Source: Tistrella mobilis (GTDB lineage: Bacteria; Pseudomonadota; Alphaproteobacteria; Tistrellales; Tistrellaceae). From it: 50,519 bases of DNA. Positions 1-7,202 of the stretch are shown piece after piece. The first letter of the stretch is position 1; the number at the start of each line of letters is the position of its first letter. The stretch is from the NCBI RefSeq assembly GCF_039634785.1, contig NZ_JBBIAB010000031.1, positions 1-50,519 of the forward strand, in the 5' to 3' direction. The notes beneath the pieces were generated by a model. It worked only from the letters and a program-made list of their open reading frames with translations. It was not told where the DNA came from and ran no database searches. Made by a program: the position numbers and the translations under genes.

Positions 1-2
1 CA

Positions 3-119
3 GGTCGACGGAAAGAGCTTTCGCCATACAGGCTGGCCTCCTTCTCCAGCCTCTATCTTGAATCACAACTGACGGCTGAGGGGAATCCCCTGATTCCTAT
101 GCTGGGTAATTTGCTCTAA
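3..119 (+). CDS. 3' end of an unidentified upstream gene (partial)
   Basis: The frame beginning at base 3 is open from the window edge to a TAA at 117-119 and would encode about 38 residues, ending in ...PLIPMLGNLL. The start lies outside the window. I do not recognise the family. The frame could equally be chance, since the stretch is short and no motif is visible. If real, it would sit 43 bases upstream of the CARF-like gene on the same strand and could share its transcript. Confidence 0.2.
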   Translation, partial: GRRKELSPYRLASFSSLYLESQLTAEGNPLIPMLGNLL

Positions 120-162
120 ATTTGGGAATCTCCAGCGGCATCCTTGGCGGCAGAATCTACGA

Positions 163-576
163 GTGCTGAACGATTCATTGGGGGATCGCAAAGAGAGGCT
201 TCGAAAAATCATCATCGTGCCGTCAAATCAAACGATTAATGATCTCGAAAAATTCAGGGACATTGCAAAAAATCTGGTGACGGATCGTGGCGTGGATGGC
301 GTGGAATTTGAGCCCGTCGGAAATGAAGTTCCCGATTTTGAGGATTTCGATGCGGTCTATCAGCATATTGACCGGATTCGCGCTGACCTCAGGCGATCGA
401 TGGGCCGAAAGAAGGCCCGGATCTGCATCGACATCACGTCCGGGACCAAGGTCTACACGGCCGCGGCAATTTCTATTGCCGTAACCCGCGAACTTCCCTT
501 CAGCTATGTGGACAACACCGGCCGGGTCCACTACGCAATGGCCAGGGTCGAGCTGCCGCATCACCTCGAACCCTGA
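163..576 (+). CDS. Small CARF-like (Rossmann-fold) protein, probably lacking its N-terminal strand
   Basis: GTG-initiated, 137 residues. Residues 15-20 (KIIIVP) look like a buried beta strand. Residues 58-80 resemble the helix before the ligand loop. Residues 86-97 carry the hallmark ICIDITSGTK followed by a helix, and residues 112-117 read PFSYVD. This strand / DxTxGTK / helix / YVD order is typical of the second half of CARF and related cyclic-oligonucleotide sensor domains of type III CRISPR and other defence systems. The first CARF strand and its loop are not present in any upstream frame, so the protein looks truncated or minimal. No effector domain (HEPN, nuclease, HTH) is fused. The gene converges on the DUF2474/cydB operon. 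Its base composition is less GC-rich than the flank, consistent with an acquired defence gene. The family assignment rests on motif recognition only. Confidence 0.5.
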   Translation: MLNDSLGDRKERLRKIIIVPSNQTINDLEKFRDIAKNLVTDRGVDGVEFEPVGNEVPDFEDFDAVYQHIDRIRADLRRSMGRKKARICIDITSGTKVYTAAAISIAVTRELPFSYVDNTGRVHYAMARVELPHHLEP

Positions 577-589
577 CCGCTGCCTTGGG

Positions 590-730
590 CTACTGCCCCA
601 ACCAGAATTTGATCACCAACCCCACCGCCCCGGTAACCGCCACCCCCGCGACCCAGAGGCCCAGGAACCACAGCCACTGGCGCGGGCGGGGGAGGTGGTG
701 ATGGCGGTGGGGGGTGTCTTGTTTCGCCAT
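590..730 (-). CDS. DUF2474-family small subunit of the bd-type oxidase
   Basis: This 46-residue membrane peptide starts with ATG at 730-728, one base after the cydB stop (TGA 734-732), so it should be translated by coupling from cydB. It has a basic, His-rich N-terminus (TPHRHHHLPRPR) followed by one transmembrane helix rich in W, L, V and G (about residues 18-41). DUF2474 proteins are typically encoded just after cydAB/cioAB and are thought to act like CydX, a single-helix subunit stabilising the oxidase. A longer frame to 781 exists but would overlap the cydB C-terminus, so the short start is preferred. Confidence 0.75.
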   Translation of the reverse strand: MAKQDTPHRHHHLPRPRQWLWFLGLWVAGVAVTGAVGLVIKFWLGQ

Positions 731-731
731 C

Positions 732-1742
732 TCAGTGATACCCCTCATGGCCGGTCTTGCCGCGGAAGACCCAGTAGGCATAGGCGGTGTAGCCCAGGAT
801 GATCGGGATCAGCACCGCGGCGCCGACCAGCATGAAGCCCAGGCTCGCCTCGGGGGCGGCCGCCTCCCAGATCGTCACCGCCTGCGGGACCACATGCGGG
901 AAGATGCTGACCCCCAGCCCCGCGAGGCCGAGGGCGAACAGGGCCAGCGCCATCAGGAAGGGGGTGTAGTCGTGGTCGCGGCGAAGCCCGTGGAAGAAGG
1001 CGGCGGCGCAGATCAGCACCAGCAGCGGCACCTGCGCCGTGAACAGCACCCGCGGCCAGGCGAACCAGGCCTCGTAATAGGCGCCCGACAGGAAGGGCGT
1101 CGCCACACTCACCGCCGCCATGCAGACGAGCGTCGCGATGCCCAGCCGGACCGCCAGGCTGCGGCATTGCAGCTGCAGCACGCCGTCGGTCTTCATCACC
1201 AGCCAGGTGGCGCCCAGCAGCGCATAGCCGATCACCAGGCTGACGCCGACCAGCAGGCTGAAGGGGGTGAGCCAGTCCCACCAGCCGCCGGCATAGCTGC
1301 GCCCCTCGACCGCGATGCCCTGAAGCAGCGCGCCGAGGGTGATGCCCTGGGCCAGCGTCGCCACGATCGATCCGGCGGTGAAGGCCAAATCCCAGGCCCG
1401 GCGGTGGCGGGCGTCGCGCCAGCGGAATTCGAAGGCGACGCCGCGGAAGATCAGCGCCAGCAGCATGGCGATGATCGGGGCATAAAGCGCCGGCAGGATG
1501 ATCGCATAGGCGAGCGGGAAGGCCGCCATCAGCCCGCCGCCGCCCAGCACCAGCCAGGTTTCGTTGCCGTCCCAGACGGGGGCGACCGAATTCATCACCC
1601 GGTCGCGCTGGGGGCCCGGCGCGAAGGCCGGAAACAGGATGCCGAGCCCCAGATCGAAACCGTCCATGACCACATAGGCGAAGACGGCGAAGGCGATGAC
1701 GAAGGCCCAGATGGTGGGCAGATCGAAGAAACCGGTCATCAT
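732..1742 (-). CDS. cydB: Cytochrome bd-type quinol oxidase subunit II
   Basis: 336 residues, starting at the MMTGFFDLP methionine pair (1742 or 1739), four bases after the cydA stop. Early residues show the family signature (VMDGFDLGLGILFPAF, then NSVAPVWDGNETWLVLGGGG), followed by repeated hydrophobic helices for a polytopic inner-membrane protein. CydB pairs with CydA to form the respiratory quinol:O2 oxidoreductase. It binds no haem in most members and scaffolds the complex. The C-terminus (WVFRGKTGHEGYH) runs into the DUF2474 gene. The genes cydA, cydB and DUF2474 form one tight minus-strand operon. A longer reading frame to 1817 overlaps cydA and is not used. Confidence 0.93.
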   Translation of the reverse strand: MMTGFFDLPTIWAFVIAFAVFAYVVMDGFDLGLGILFPAFAPGPQRDRVMNSVAPVWDGNETWLVLGGGGLMAAFPLAYAIILPALYAPIIAMLLALIFRGVAFEFRWRDARHRRAWDLAFTAGSIVATLAQGITLGALLQGIAVEGRSYAGGWWDWLTPFSLLVGVSLVIGYALLGATWLVMKTDGVLQLQCRSLAVRLGIATLVCMAAVSVATPFLSGAYYEAWFAWPRVLFTAQVPLLVLICAAAFFHGLRRDHDYTPFLMALALFALGLAGLGVSIFPHVVPQAVTIWEAAAPEASLGFMLVGAAVLIPIILGYTAYAYWVFRGKTGHEGYH

Positions 1743-1746
1743 CGGA

Positions 1747-3222
1747 TCACCTCTCCTCGCGGGTGGGTGAGGCATGGGTGCCGGGGCCGTGACGGCTGCC
1801 GATCGCGCGGCCGGCATGGACGGCGGGTGCCGGCGTGATGCCGGCGGCGCGCACCGGCTGGTGTTCCTCGGTCTCGTCGTCGCGGGTCTGATCGGGGGTG
1901 GCGGTCTGCGGCGCCTTGTGCATCAGTTTCAGGATGTAGAGCGTGCCGCTGCCGAAGACGATGAAGTAGACCAGGATGAAGATCAGCAGCGAGGTCGCGA
2001 CCGCAGGCGCCTCCAGCGGCGAGGCGGACTGCGCCGTGCGCAGCAGACCATAGACGGTGAAGGGCTGACGGCCGACCTCGGTGGTCACCCAGCCGGCGAT
2101 CACCGCCACGAAACCCGACGGGCCCATGGCCAGCGCAAAGCGGTGCAGCGCGCGGGAGGTATGCAGCCGGCCGCGCAGCCGCTGGACCAGGGCGAAGCTG
2201 CCCAGCGCCAGCATCAGGAAGCCCAGCCCGACCATGATGCGGAACGACCAGAACACGATCGGCACATAGGGCCAGTCCTCGCGCGGCACCGTCTCCAGCC
2301 CGTCGAGGGGCGCATCCGGATCATGCTTCAGGATCAGCGACGATGCCTTGGGGATGGCGATCTGGTGGCGCACCTCGCCCGCCTCCTGATCGGGAATGCC
2401 GAACAGGATCAGCGGCGCGCCGTCGGGATGGCTTTCGAAATGGCCCTCCATGGCCATCACCTTGGCGGGCTGGTGTTCCAGGGTGTTCAGCCCGTGCATG
2501 TCGCCGGCGAAGATCTGGATGGGCGCCGCCACCATCACCAGCCCGGTCGCCATCGAGAACATCACCCGCGCCGCCTCGTTGCGGCGGTCGCGCAGCAGAT
2601 GCCAGGCGCCGACGGCACCGACCACCAGCGCGGTGGTCAGATAGGCGGCAAGCACAGTATGGGCCAGTCGGTAAGGGAAGGAGGGGTTGAAGATGATCTC
2701 CAGCCAGCTTTCCGGCACGAACTGCCCGACCTCGTTGATCGAGAAGCCGGCCGGGGTCTGCATCCAGCTGTTGGCCGAGAGAATCCAGAAGGCCGAGATG
2801 AAGGTGCCGATCGCGACCATCAGGGTCGCCGCGAAATGCAGGCCGCGACCGACGCGGTTCATGCCGAACAGCATCACGCCCAGGAAGCCGGCTTCCAGGA
2901 AGAAGGCGGTCATCACCTCATAGGCCATCAGCGGCCCGATCACCGGCCCGGCCTTGTCGGAGAACACCGACCAGTTGGTGCCGAACTGATAGGACATCAC
3001 GATGCCCGACACCACGCCCATGCCGAAGGCGAGGGCGAAGATCTTCAGCCAGTATTTGAACAGGGTGAGATAGACCGTGCGCCCCGTCTTCAGCCACAGC
3101 GCCTCCAGCACCGCCAGATAGCTGGCAAGGCCGATGGAGAAGGCCGGGAAGATGAAGTGGAACGACACGGTGAAGGCGAACTGGATGCGCGCCAGGAGAA
3201 CGGCGTCGGCCTGATCAAACAT
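1747..3222 (-). CDS. cydA: Cytochrome bd-type (cyanide-insensitive-like) quinol oxidase subunit I
   Basis: 491 residues, starting at ATG 3222 behind a good Shine-Dalgarno (GGAGG). The N-terminal helix carries the haem ligand region (SFHFIFPAFSIG, His22). The middle holds GDMHGLNTLEHQPAK and LFGIPDQ, which are quinol-oxidase signatures. The C-terminal half has EVGRQPFTVYGLLRT, the conserved GRQP segment. The Q-loop between the GIPDQ region and the next helix is short, as in cyanide-insensitive oxidases (CioA) rather than E. coli CydA, and the DUF2474 partner supports this. The enzyme reduces O2 to water using quinol without pumping protons and is useful at low oxygen or with respiratory poisons. 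A perfect FNR box lies about 455 bases upstream (3678-3691). Confidence 0.93.
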   Translation of the reverse strand: MFDQADAVLLARIQFAFTVSFHFIFPAFSIGLASYLAVLEALWLKTGRTVYLTLFKYWLKIFALAFGMGVVSGIVMSYQFGTNWSVFSDKAGPVIGPLMAYEVMTAFFLEAGFLGVMLFGMNRVGRGLHFAATLMVAIGTFISAFWILSANSWMQTPAGFSINEVGQFVPESWLEIIFNPSFPYRLAHTVLAAYLTTALVVGAVGAWHLLRDRRNEAARVMFSMATGLVMVAAPIQIFAGDMHGLNTLEHQPAKVMAMEGHFESHPDGAPLILFGIPDQEAGEVRHQIAIPKASSLILKHDPDAPLDGLETVPREDWPYVPIVFWSFRIMVGLGFLMLALGSFALVQRLRGRLHTSRALHRFALAMGPSGFVAVIAGWVTTEVGRQPFTVYGLLRTAQSASPLEAPAVATSLLIFILVYFIVFGSGTLYILKLMHKAPQTATPDQTRDDETEEHQPVRAAGITPAPAVHAGRAIGSRHGPGTHASPTREER

Positions 3223-3292
3223 GGCCGCCTCCGTCGGGTGATGCCTGGCCGCGATCGGCGGGGCGGCGGCGCGGCAGATCGGTCGATGCCAT
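3215..3292 (-). CDS. Possible 25-residue leader ORF coupled to cydA
   Basis: ATG at 3292-3290 stands seven bases or so behind a very strong ribosome binding site (CCGAGGAGGAGTGTC, minus strand). The frame encodes 25 residues, Arg/Pro/Gly-rich (MASTDLPRRRPADRG...), and stops at TGA 3217-3215, overlapping the cydA start by eight bases. The quality of the ribosome binding site and the overlapping stop suggest translational coupling or a leader peptide. No known family is recognised and it may be chance. Confidence 0.35.
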   Translation of the reverse strand: MASTDLPRRRPADRGQASPDGGGHV

Positions 3293-3677
3293 GACACTCC
3301 TCCTCGGAAGATGGTCCCGGGCTCGAACGGGCGGTGAGACATCGTCGGAACGACGCCTGGACCATAAGGTTGCCCGCGACGCGGCTTCGGCAAGGCCGGG
3401 TGAGGCAGCCTGTCGCGGCAGCGCCATCCAAGACCCGCCGGCGCCCATGCCTCAACTGCAGCAATGTCGCAGCCCTGTCGCAGGCGCGCGCTACCGGACG
3501 TAGAGAAAAGGGCCCGTCCGGCAGCTGCGTCATCCGGTCGCGCCGCCGCACAACTGCTTGAGAGAGCGGGGTGAATTCTTGCCGACCCCCGCCGGTGACA
3601 TGGTCGCGACATCCCCGCAGACGCGACAGGGGCGGGTTTGACCAAACGCGCATTTGCGACGTCAGGCCGCGATATTT

Positions 3678-3691
3678 TTGATCTGGATCAA
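3678..3691. promoter_or_regulatory. Perfect FNR/ANR/FixK box
   Basis: TTGATCTGGATCAA matches the FNR/CRP-family consensus TTGAT-N4-ATCAA at every position, and the symmetry extends one base further each side (3677-3692). It sits in the divergent cydA/ligase region. Low-oxygen activation of cydAB is the natural reading, although the site is nearer the ligase start (113 bases) than the cydA start (about 455 bases). Confidence 0.75.
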
Positions 3692-3727
3692 AGCGCAGGG
3701 GCGGGTTTCGTGAGAGGCTGGCGGTTC

Positions 3728-3744
3728 CATACCAAGAGGTATTG
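3728..3744. promoter_or_regulatory. Operator motif, copy 1 (acyl-CoA ligase promoter)
   Basis: CATACCAAGAGGTATTG. The inner ATACC-AAGA-GGTAT is a perfect inverted repeat. It is 60 bases upstream of the ligase start and nearly identical in layout to sites at 5588 and 8537, with a degenerate copy at 18330. Confidence 0.65.
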
Positions 3745-3804
3745 ACTCAAAGCCGGCGCCACGGTACTTCCTTGTGCAACGAATAGCGACGCAGGGAGGA
3801 CGAA

Positions 3805-5379
3805 ATGACGTCGCAGGCTCCGGTCGTTCACGGCCGTGGAGAGCCCCGGCCGGCCTTCGGGTCCGTGCTGGCGGCTTTCGACCACGCCGTCACCCAACAT
3901 GCTGAAACAACGGCACTCATTCACCGCGGGCGCAGCCTGGATTATGCGGCCGAGGGCCGCGCGGTCGCGGAACTCGCAGGCTGGATCGAGGCCGCGGGTT
4001 TTGGTGGCCGCAGCGTGGTGCTGCTGATCCCCAACGGGATCGAGTATCACATCGCATACTTTGCAGTCTTGTATGCCGGCGCCACGCCGGTGCTGCTGAA
4101 CCCGCTCTATCCCGCGCCGGCGCTGGAGCCGCTGTTCGCCGATGCCGAGCCGGCGCTGGTGCTGACGGTGCCCGAGACGGCCGAGGCCGCCCGCGCGCTG
4201 ATGCCCCGCTTCGGCCACCGGGTTCTGGTGCTGGGCGAGGGCGATTTCACCCCCGACGCCCTGGCAGCCCGCGGGCCGGCGGTCTGGGTGCCGCGCCAGG
4301 CCTCGCCCCAGGCGCCGGCCGCGCTGATGTTCACCGGCGGCACCACCGGCATTTCCAAGGCCATCGTTCACAGCCACCGGGCGATGATGGATGCGATCCT
4401 GCGCATCGACTGGGGCTGGCCGACCCGCGCCCAAGGCGAGGTCTGGCTGCCGGTCGCGCCGATGTTCCACATCTATGGCTGGCTGTTCGGGGTTGGCAAT
4501 CCCGTCCATGCCGCGGCGACCCTGGTGATCCCCGATCGTTTTCAGCCCGATCATGTCGTCGATCTGATCGCGCGTCACCGCGTGACGGTCTTCGGCGGCG
4601 GGCCGCCGGCGATCTATCAGGGGCTGATGGCGGCGCAGGATTTCGAAACCGCCGACCTCTCTTCGCTTGCGGTCTGCGGCGGCGGCGGCGCGCCCTTCCC
4701 GGTGGAGGTGCTGAAGCGCTGGAAAGACCGGACCGGCGTCGATATCGCCGAAGGCTATGGCATGACCGAGATCGCGCCGATCGCGGTCAATACCGACAGT
4801 TTCGGCCGCAAGGCCGGCTCGGTCGGCAAGCCGGTGCCGGATGTCGCGATCCGCATCGCCGACCTGAACGACTGGTCGCGGGAACTGCCGACGGGCGAGG
4901 CGGGCGAGGTCTGCGTGCGCGGGCCGCACGCGCTGACCGGATACCGCAACCGCCCGGACGAGACCGCGGCCACCATCCGCGACGGCTGGGTGCTGACCGG
5001 CGATATCGGCTTTGTCGATGCCGAAGGCTTCCTGACCATCACCGACCGCAAGAAGGACGTGATCCTGGTCAAGGGTTTCAACGTCTTCCCGCGCGAGGTG
5101 GAAGAGGTCATCCACCAGCATCCGGATGTGCGGGGGGTCGGCGTGGTCAGCCTGCCCGATGCGCGGTCGGGTGAACGGATCATCGCCTTCGTGGTGGTCG
5201 ATCCCTATGCCGAGACCGGTGTGGCGGAGCTGGTGGCGCATTGCAAGGCGCGGCTGGTCGCCTACAAGGTCCCGGCCGAGATCCGCCTGATCGAGGATCT
5301 GCCGCTGACCCCGGCCCGCAAGCTGGACCGCATCGCGCTCCGCCGCCAGGCGGCGGAAGCGGCCGAAGCTGCGGCCTGA
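3805..5379 (+). CDS. Acyl-CoA synthetase / AMP-dependent CoA ligase
   Basis: 524 residues, ATG behind GGAGG. It belongs to the ANL superfamily, which activates carboxylates to acyl-AMP and then to CoA thioesters. Visible motifs: P-loop MFTGGTTGISK (about residues 175-185), GYGMTE (317-322), TGDIGFVDAEGFLTITDRKKD (from about 398), hinge KGFNVFPREVEE, and the catalytic lysine in LTPARKLDR (K506). The length is normal for fatty acyl or aryl-CoA ligases. It stands alone on its transcript but carries the same operator as the TRAP and ring-cleavage operons. It therefore probably activates either the imported substrate or a side-chain acid released by the hydrolase. The substrate cannot be read from sequence. 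Confidence 0.88.
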   Translation: MTSQAPVVHGRGEPRPAFGSVLAAFDHAVTQHAETTALIHRGRSLDYAAEGRAVAELAGWIEAAGFGGRSVVLLIPNGIEYHIAYFAVLYAGATPVLLNPLYPAPALEPLFADAEPALVLTVPETAEAARALMPRFGHRVLVLGEGDFTPDALAARGPAVWVPRQASPQAPAALMFTGGTTGISKAIVHSHRAMMDAILRIDWGWPTRAQGEVWLPVAPMFHIYGWLFGVGNPVHAAATLVIPDRFQPDHVVDLIARHRVTVFGGGPPAIYQGLMAAQDFETADLSSLAVCGGGGAPFPVEVLKRWKDRTGVDIAEGYGMTEIAPIAVNTDSFGRKAGSVGKPVPDVAIRIADLNDWSRELPTGEAGEVCVRGPHALTGYRNRPDETAATIRDGWVLTGDIGFVDAEGFLTITDRKKDVILVKGFNVFPREVEEVIHQHPDVRGVGVVSLPDARSGERIIAFVVVDPYAETGVAELVAHCKARLVAYKVPAEIRLIEDLPLTPARKLDRIALRRQAAEAAEAAA

Positions 5380-5392
5380 CCGGTGCGGCATG

Positions 5393-5423
5393 AAGGTGGA
5401 TTCCCGCCTTCGCGGGAATGACG
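5393..5423. repeat. REP-like palindromic element, left copy
   Basis: A 31-base hairpin-forming unit (GGATTCCCGCCTTCGCGGGAATGACG core) just after the ligase stop. It is followed by a run of seven or so Ts in + orientation (5427-5434), so it may also terminate ligase transcription. It is paired in inverted orientation with 5493-5523. Confidence 0.7.
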
Positions 5424-5492
5424 AAGCTTTTTTTCAAGGAGCCCGTGTGGTCGCGGCGATGACGTCGACCTCCGGTTCCAGACGGCAAAAGC

Positions 5493-5523
5493 CGTCATCC
5501 CCGCGCAGGCGGGGATCCACCTT
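5493..5523. repeat. REP-like palindromic element, right copy (inverted)
   Basis: The inverted partner of 5393-5423, with core GTCATCCCCGCGCAGGCGGGGATCC. Outer bases of the two copies (AAGGTGGAT and ATCCACCTT) also match, giving a BIME-like pair spanning about 131 bases between the ligase gene and the TRAP operon promoter. Confidence 0.7.
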
Positions 5524-5587
5524 TCCATCCGCGTGACGATCGCTGCCGACAGGCTGCCAGACCAGGCACACCGAACTTTGCCCTCAA

Positions 5588-5604
5588 CATACCAAAGAGT
5601 ACTG
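5588..5604. promoter_or_regulatory. Operator motif, copy 2 (TRAP operon promoter)
   Basis: CATACCAAAGAGTACTG, 28 bases upstream of the TRAP binding-protein start. It shares 13 of 17 positions or more with copies 1 and 3. Confidence 0.65.
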
Positions 5605-5632
5605 TGGGCATCAGCAACAGGGGGGACTGTCC

Positions 5633-6682
5633 ATGAAGATGCAAGGTCTCAAACGCGCCGGCCTCAGACTTGGTCTCGCCACCGCCGGCGCCGTGATCGC
5701 GATGACCGCGGCGGCCATGGCCGAGCCGGTGGTGCTGCGTTACAACCAGTGGTTCCCGACCGGCCATTGGTCGCAGACCGAGGGTCTGTATCCCTGGTTC
5801 GCCGAGATCGAGGCGGCCACCGAAGGCCGGGTGAAGGTGGAGCCCTCGGCCAAGCCGATCGCGCCGCCGAACCGCAATTATCAGGCGGTGGTCGACGGGG
5901 TCGCCGATCTCGCCTGGGGCCCCCATGGCTACACCCCCGGCGTGTTTCCGCTGACCGAAATGGTGGAACTGCCCTTCATCACCGAGGACGCCGGCAAAAG
6001 CTCGGTCGCCTTCTGGCGGCTCTGGGAGAACTTTTTCGCGCCCACCGGCATGCAGGGCGATGTTGTGACGCTGGCGATGCACGTCACCTCGGGCGGCAAC
6101 ATCCATATGCGTGAGACCGCGGTCGAAAGCCTGGCCGATCTCAAGGCGCAGAAGATCCGCGTGCCCACCCCCACCGTCGGCCGGGTGCTGAAGGATGTGG
6201 GCGCGGTGCCGGTTTCGGGGTCGCTGGGTGAACTGCGCGAGATGCTCTCCCGCGGCATCATCGACGGCACCGCGATTTCCGACGAGCTGGTGACCGGTTT
6301 CAAGGTCGAACAGTATGTGAAGCATGTCACCCGCATCCCCGGCGGGCTTTATTCCAACGCCGCCTTCGTCATCGTTAACAAGGCGAAGTGGGAGAAGATT
6401 TCGGAAGCCGATCGCGCCGCCATCCTGAAGCTGTCGGGCGAGACGCTGTCGGAAAAGATGGGCGCCCTCTGGCACAAACACGATCTGATCGCGCGTGAGG
6501 CCATCAAGGCCGAACTGGGCGATGCCTATCGCGATGCCAGCCCGGCCTTCCTTGCCGAGTTGAAGGCCGCTTTCCAGCCGGCCGAGGTGGCGTGGCTGGA
6601 ACAGGCCGCGAAGCTCGGCATCGACGGCGGCGGCGCGCTCAACTTCTACCGCGCCGAACTGGCCCGCAGCGGGGGCAATTGA
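5633..6682 (+). CDS. TRAP transporter substrate-binding protein (DctP family)
   Basis: 349 residues. A signal peptide (basic MKMQGLKRAGLRLG, then a hydrophobic stretch ending AAAMA, about residues 1-29) directs it to the periplasm. The mature part begins EPVVLRYNQWFPTGHW and shows DctP-type features: FAEIEAATEGRVKVE, VVDGVADLAWGPHGYTPGVFPLTEMVELPF, and LKAQKIRVPTP. It captures an organic anion and delivers it to the membrane subunits encoded next (5 bases to the DctQ gene). Its place in the operator-linked cluster suggests that the cargo is the aromatic acid degraded by the downstream operon, which is an inference. Confidence 0.9.
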   Translation: MKMQGLKRAGLRLGLATAGAVIAMTAAAMAEPVVLRYNQWFPTGHWSQTEGLYPWFAEIEAATEGRVKVEPSAKPIAPPNRNYQAVVDGVADLAWGPHGYTPGVFPLTEMVELPFITEDAGKSSVAFWRLWENFFAPTGMQGDVVTLAMHVTSGGNIHMRETAVESLADLKAQKIRVPTPTVGRVLKDVGAVPVSGSLGELREMLSRGIIDGTAISDELVTGFKVEQYVKHVTRIPGGLYSNAAFVIVNKAKWEKISEADRAAILKLSGETLSEKMGALWHKHDLIAREAIKAELGDAYRDASPAFLAELKAAFQPAEVAWLEQAAKLGIDGGGALNFYRAELARSGGN

Positions 6683-6686
6683 GGCC

Positions 6687-7202
6687 ATGACCGCCCTGAT
6701 CCGCATGGTGCGCGGCCTGACCGACCGGATCGCCATGGCCACGCTGATGCTCATGGCCCTGGTCACCTTCATCGACGTCGCCGGCCGGGTGCTGTTCAAC
6801 GAGCCGCTGGGCTTCGCCTACGAGATGATCGGCGTGCTGCTGGGCCTTGCCACCTATGCCGGGCTCTACGCCACCCAGCTGCATCGCGGCCATATCGCGA
6901 TCGACCTGCTGGAGGATCGCTATCGGCGCTGGCCGCGTTTCGATGCGGTTCGGGGCGCTCTGGTCTGGCTGGTGGAGGCGCTGTTCTGGGGGCTGGTCGC
7001 CGCCTGGATCACCCGCCAGGCCGGCACCTCCATGGCCTATGGCGAAACCTTCCTCTTCCTGCCGGTTGCGAAGCATGTGCCGCTCTATGCGCTGGCGGTG
7101 CTGGCCTGGCTGGCCTTTGCCGGCCATCTCGCCCGCGGCTGGCTGACCGTCACCGGCCGTAGCCTCGCACCCGGGGCCGGCAAAGCGGAGCAGGTCGGAT
7201 GA
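6687..7202 (+). CDS. TRAP transporter small membrane subunit (DctQ family)
   Basis: 171 residues with four predicted transmembrane helices, the usual DctQ topology. Early text TLMLMALVTFIDVAGRVLFNEPLGFAYEMIG is typical of the family. Its stop overlaps the DctM start by four bases (ATGA, 7199-7202), so the two are translationally coupled. DctQ is needed with DctM for sodium-driven uptake of the substrate caught by the periplasmic protein. Confidence 0.88.
   Translation: MTALIRMVRGLTDRIAMATLMLMALVTFIDVAGRVLFNEPLGFAYEMIGVLLGLATYAGLYATQLHRGHIAIDLLEDRYRRWPRFDAVRGALVWLVEALFWGLVAAWITRQAGTSMAYGETFLFLPVAKHVPLYALAVLAWLAFAGHLARGWLTVTGRSLAPGAGKAEQVG

Larger units (their letters stand above)
3223..3804. 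other. Regulatory intergenic region between cydA and the acyl-CoA ligase gene
   Basis: About 580 bases separate the divergent cydA and ligase genes. The region holds the 25-residue leader ORF next to cydA, a perfect FNR-type palindrome (3678-3691) and one copy of the catabolic operator motif (3728-3744). The extended frames through it read as low-complexity Arg/Pro/Ala translations on both strands and do not look coding. No RNA gene was recognised. Confidence 0.7.
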
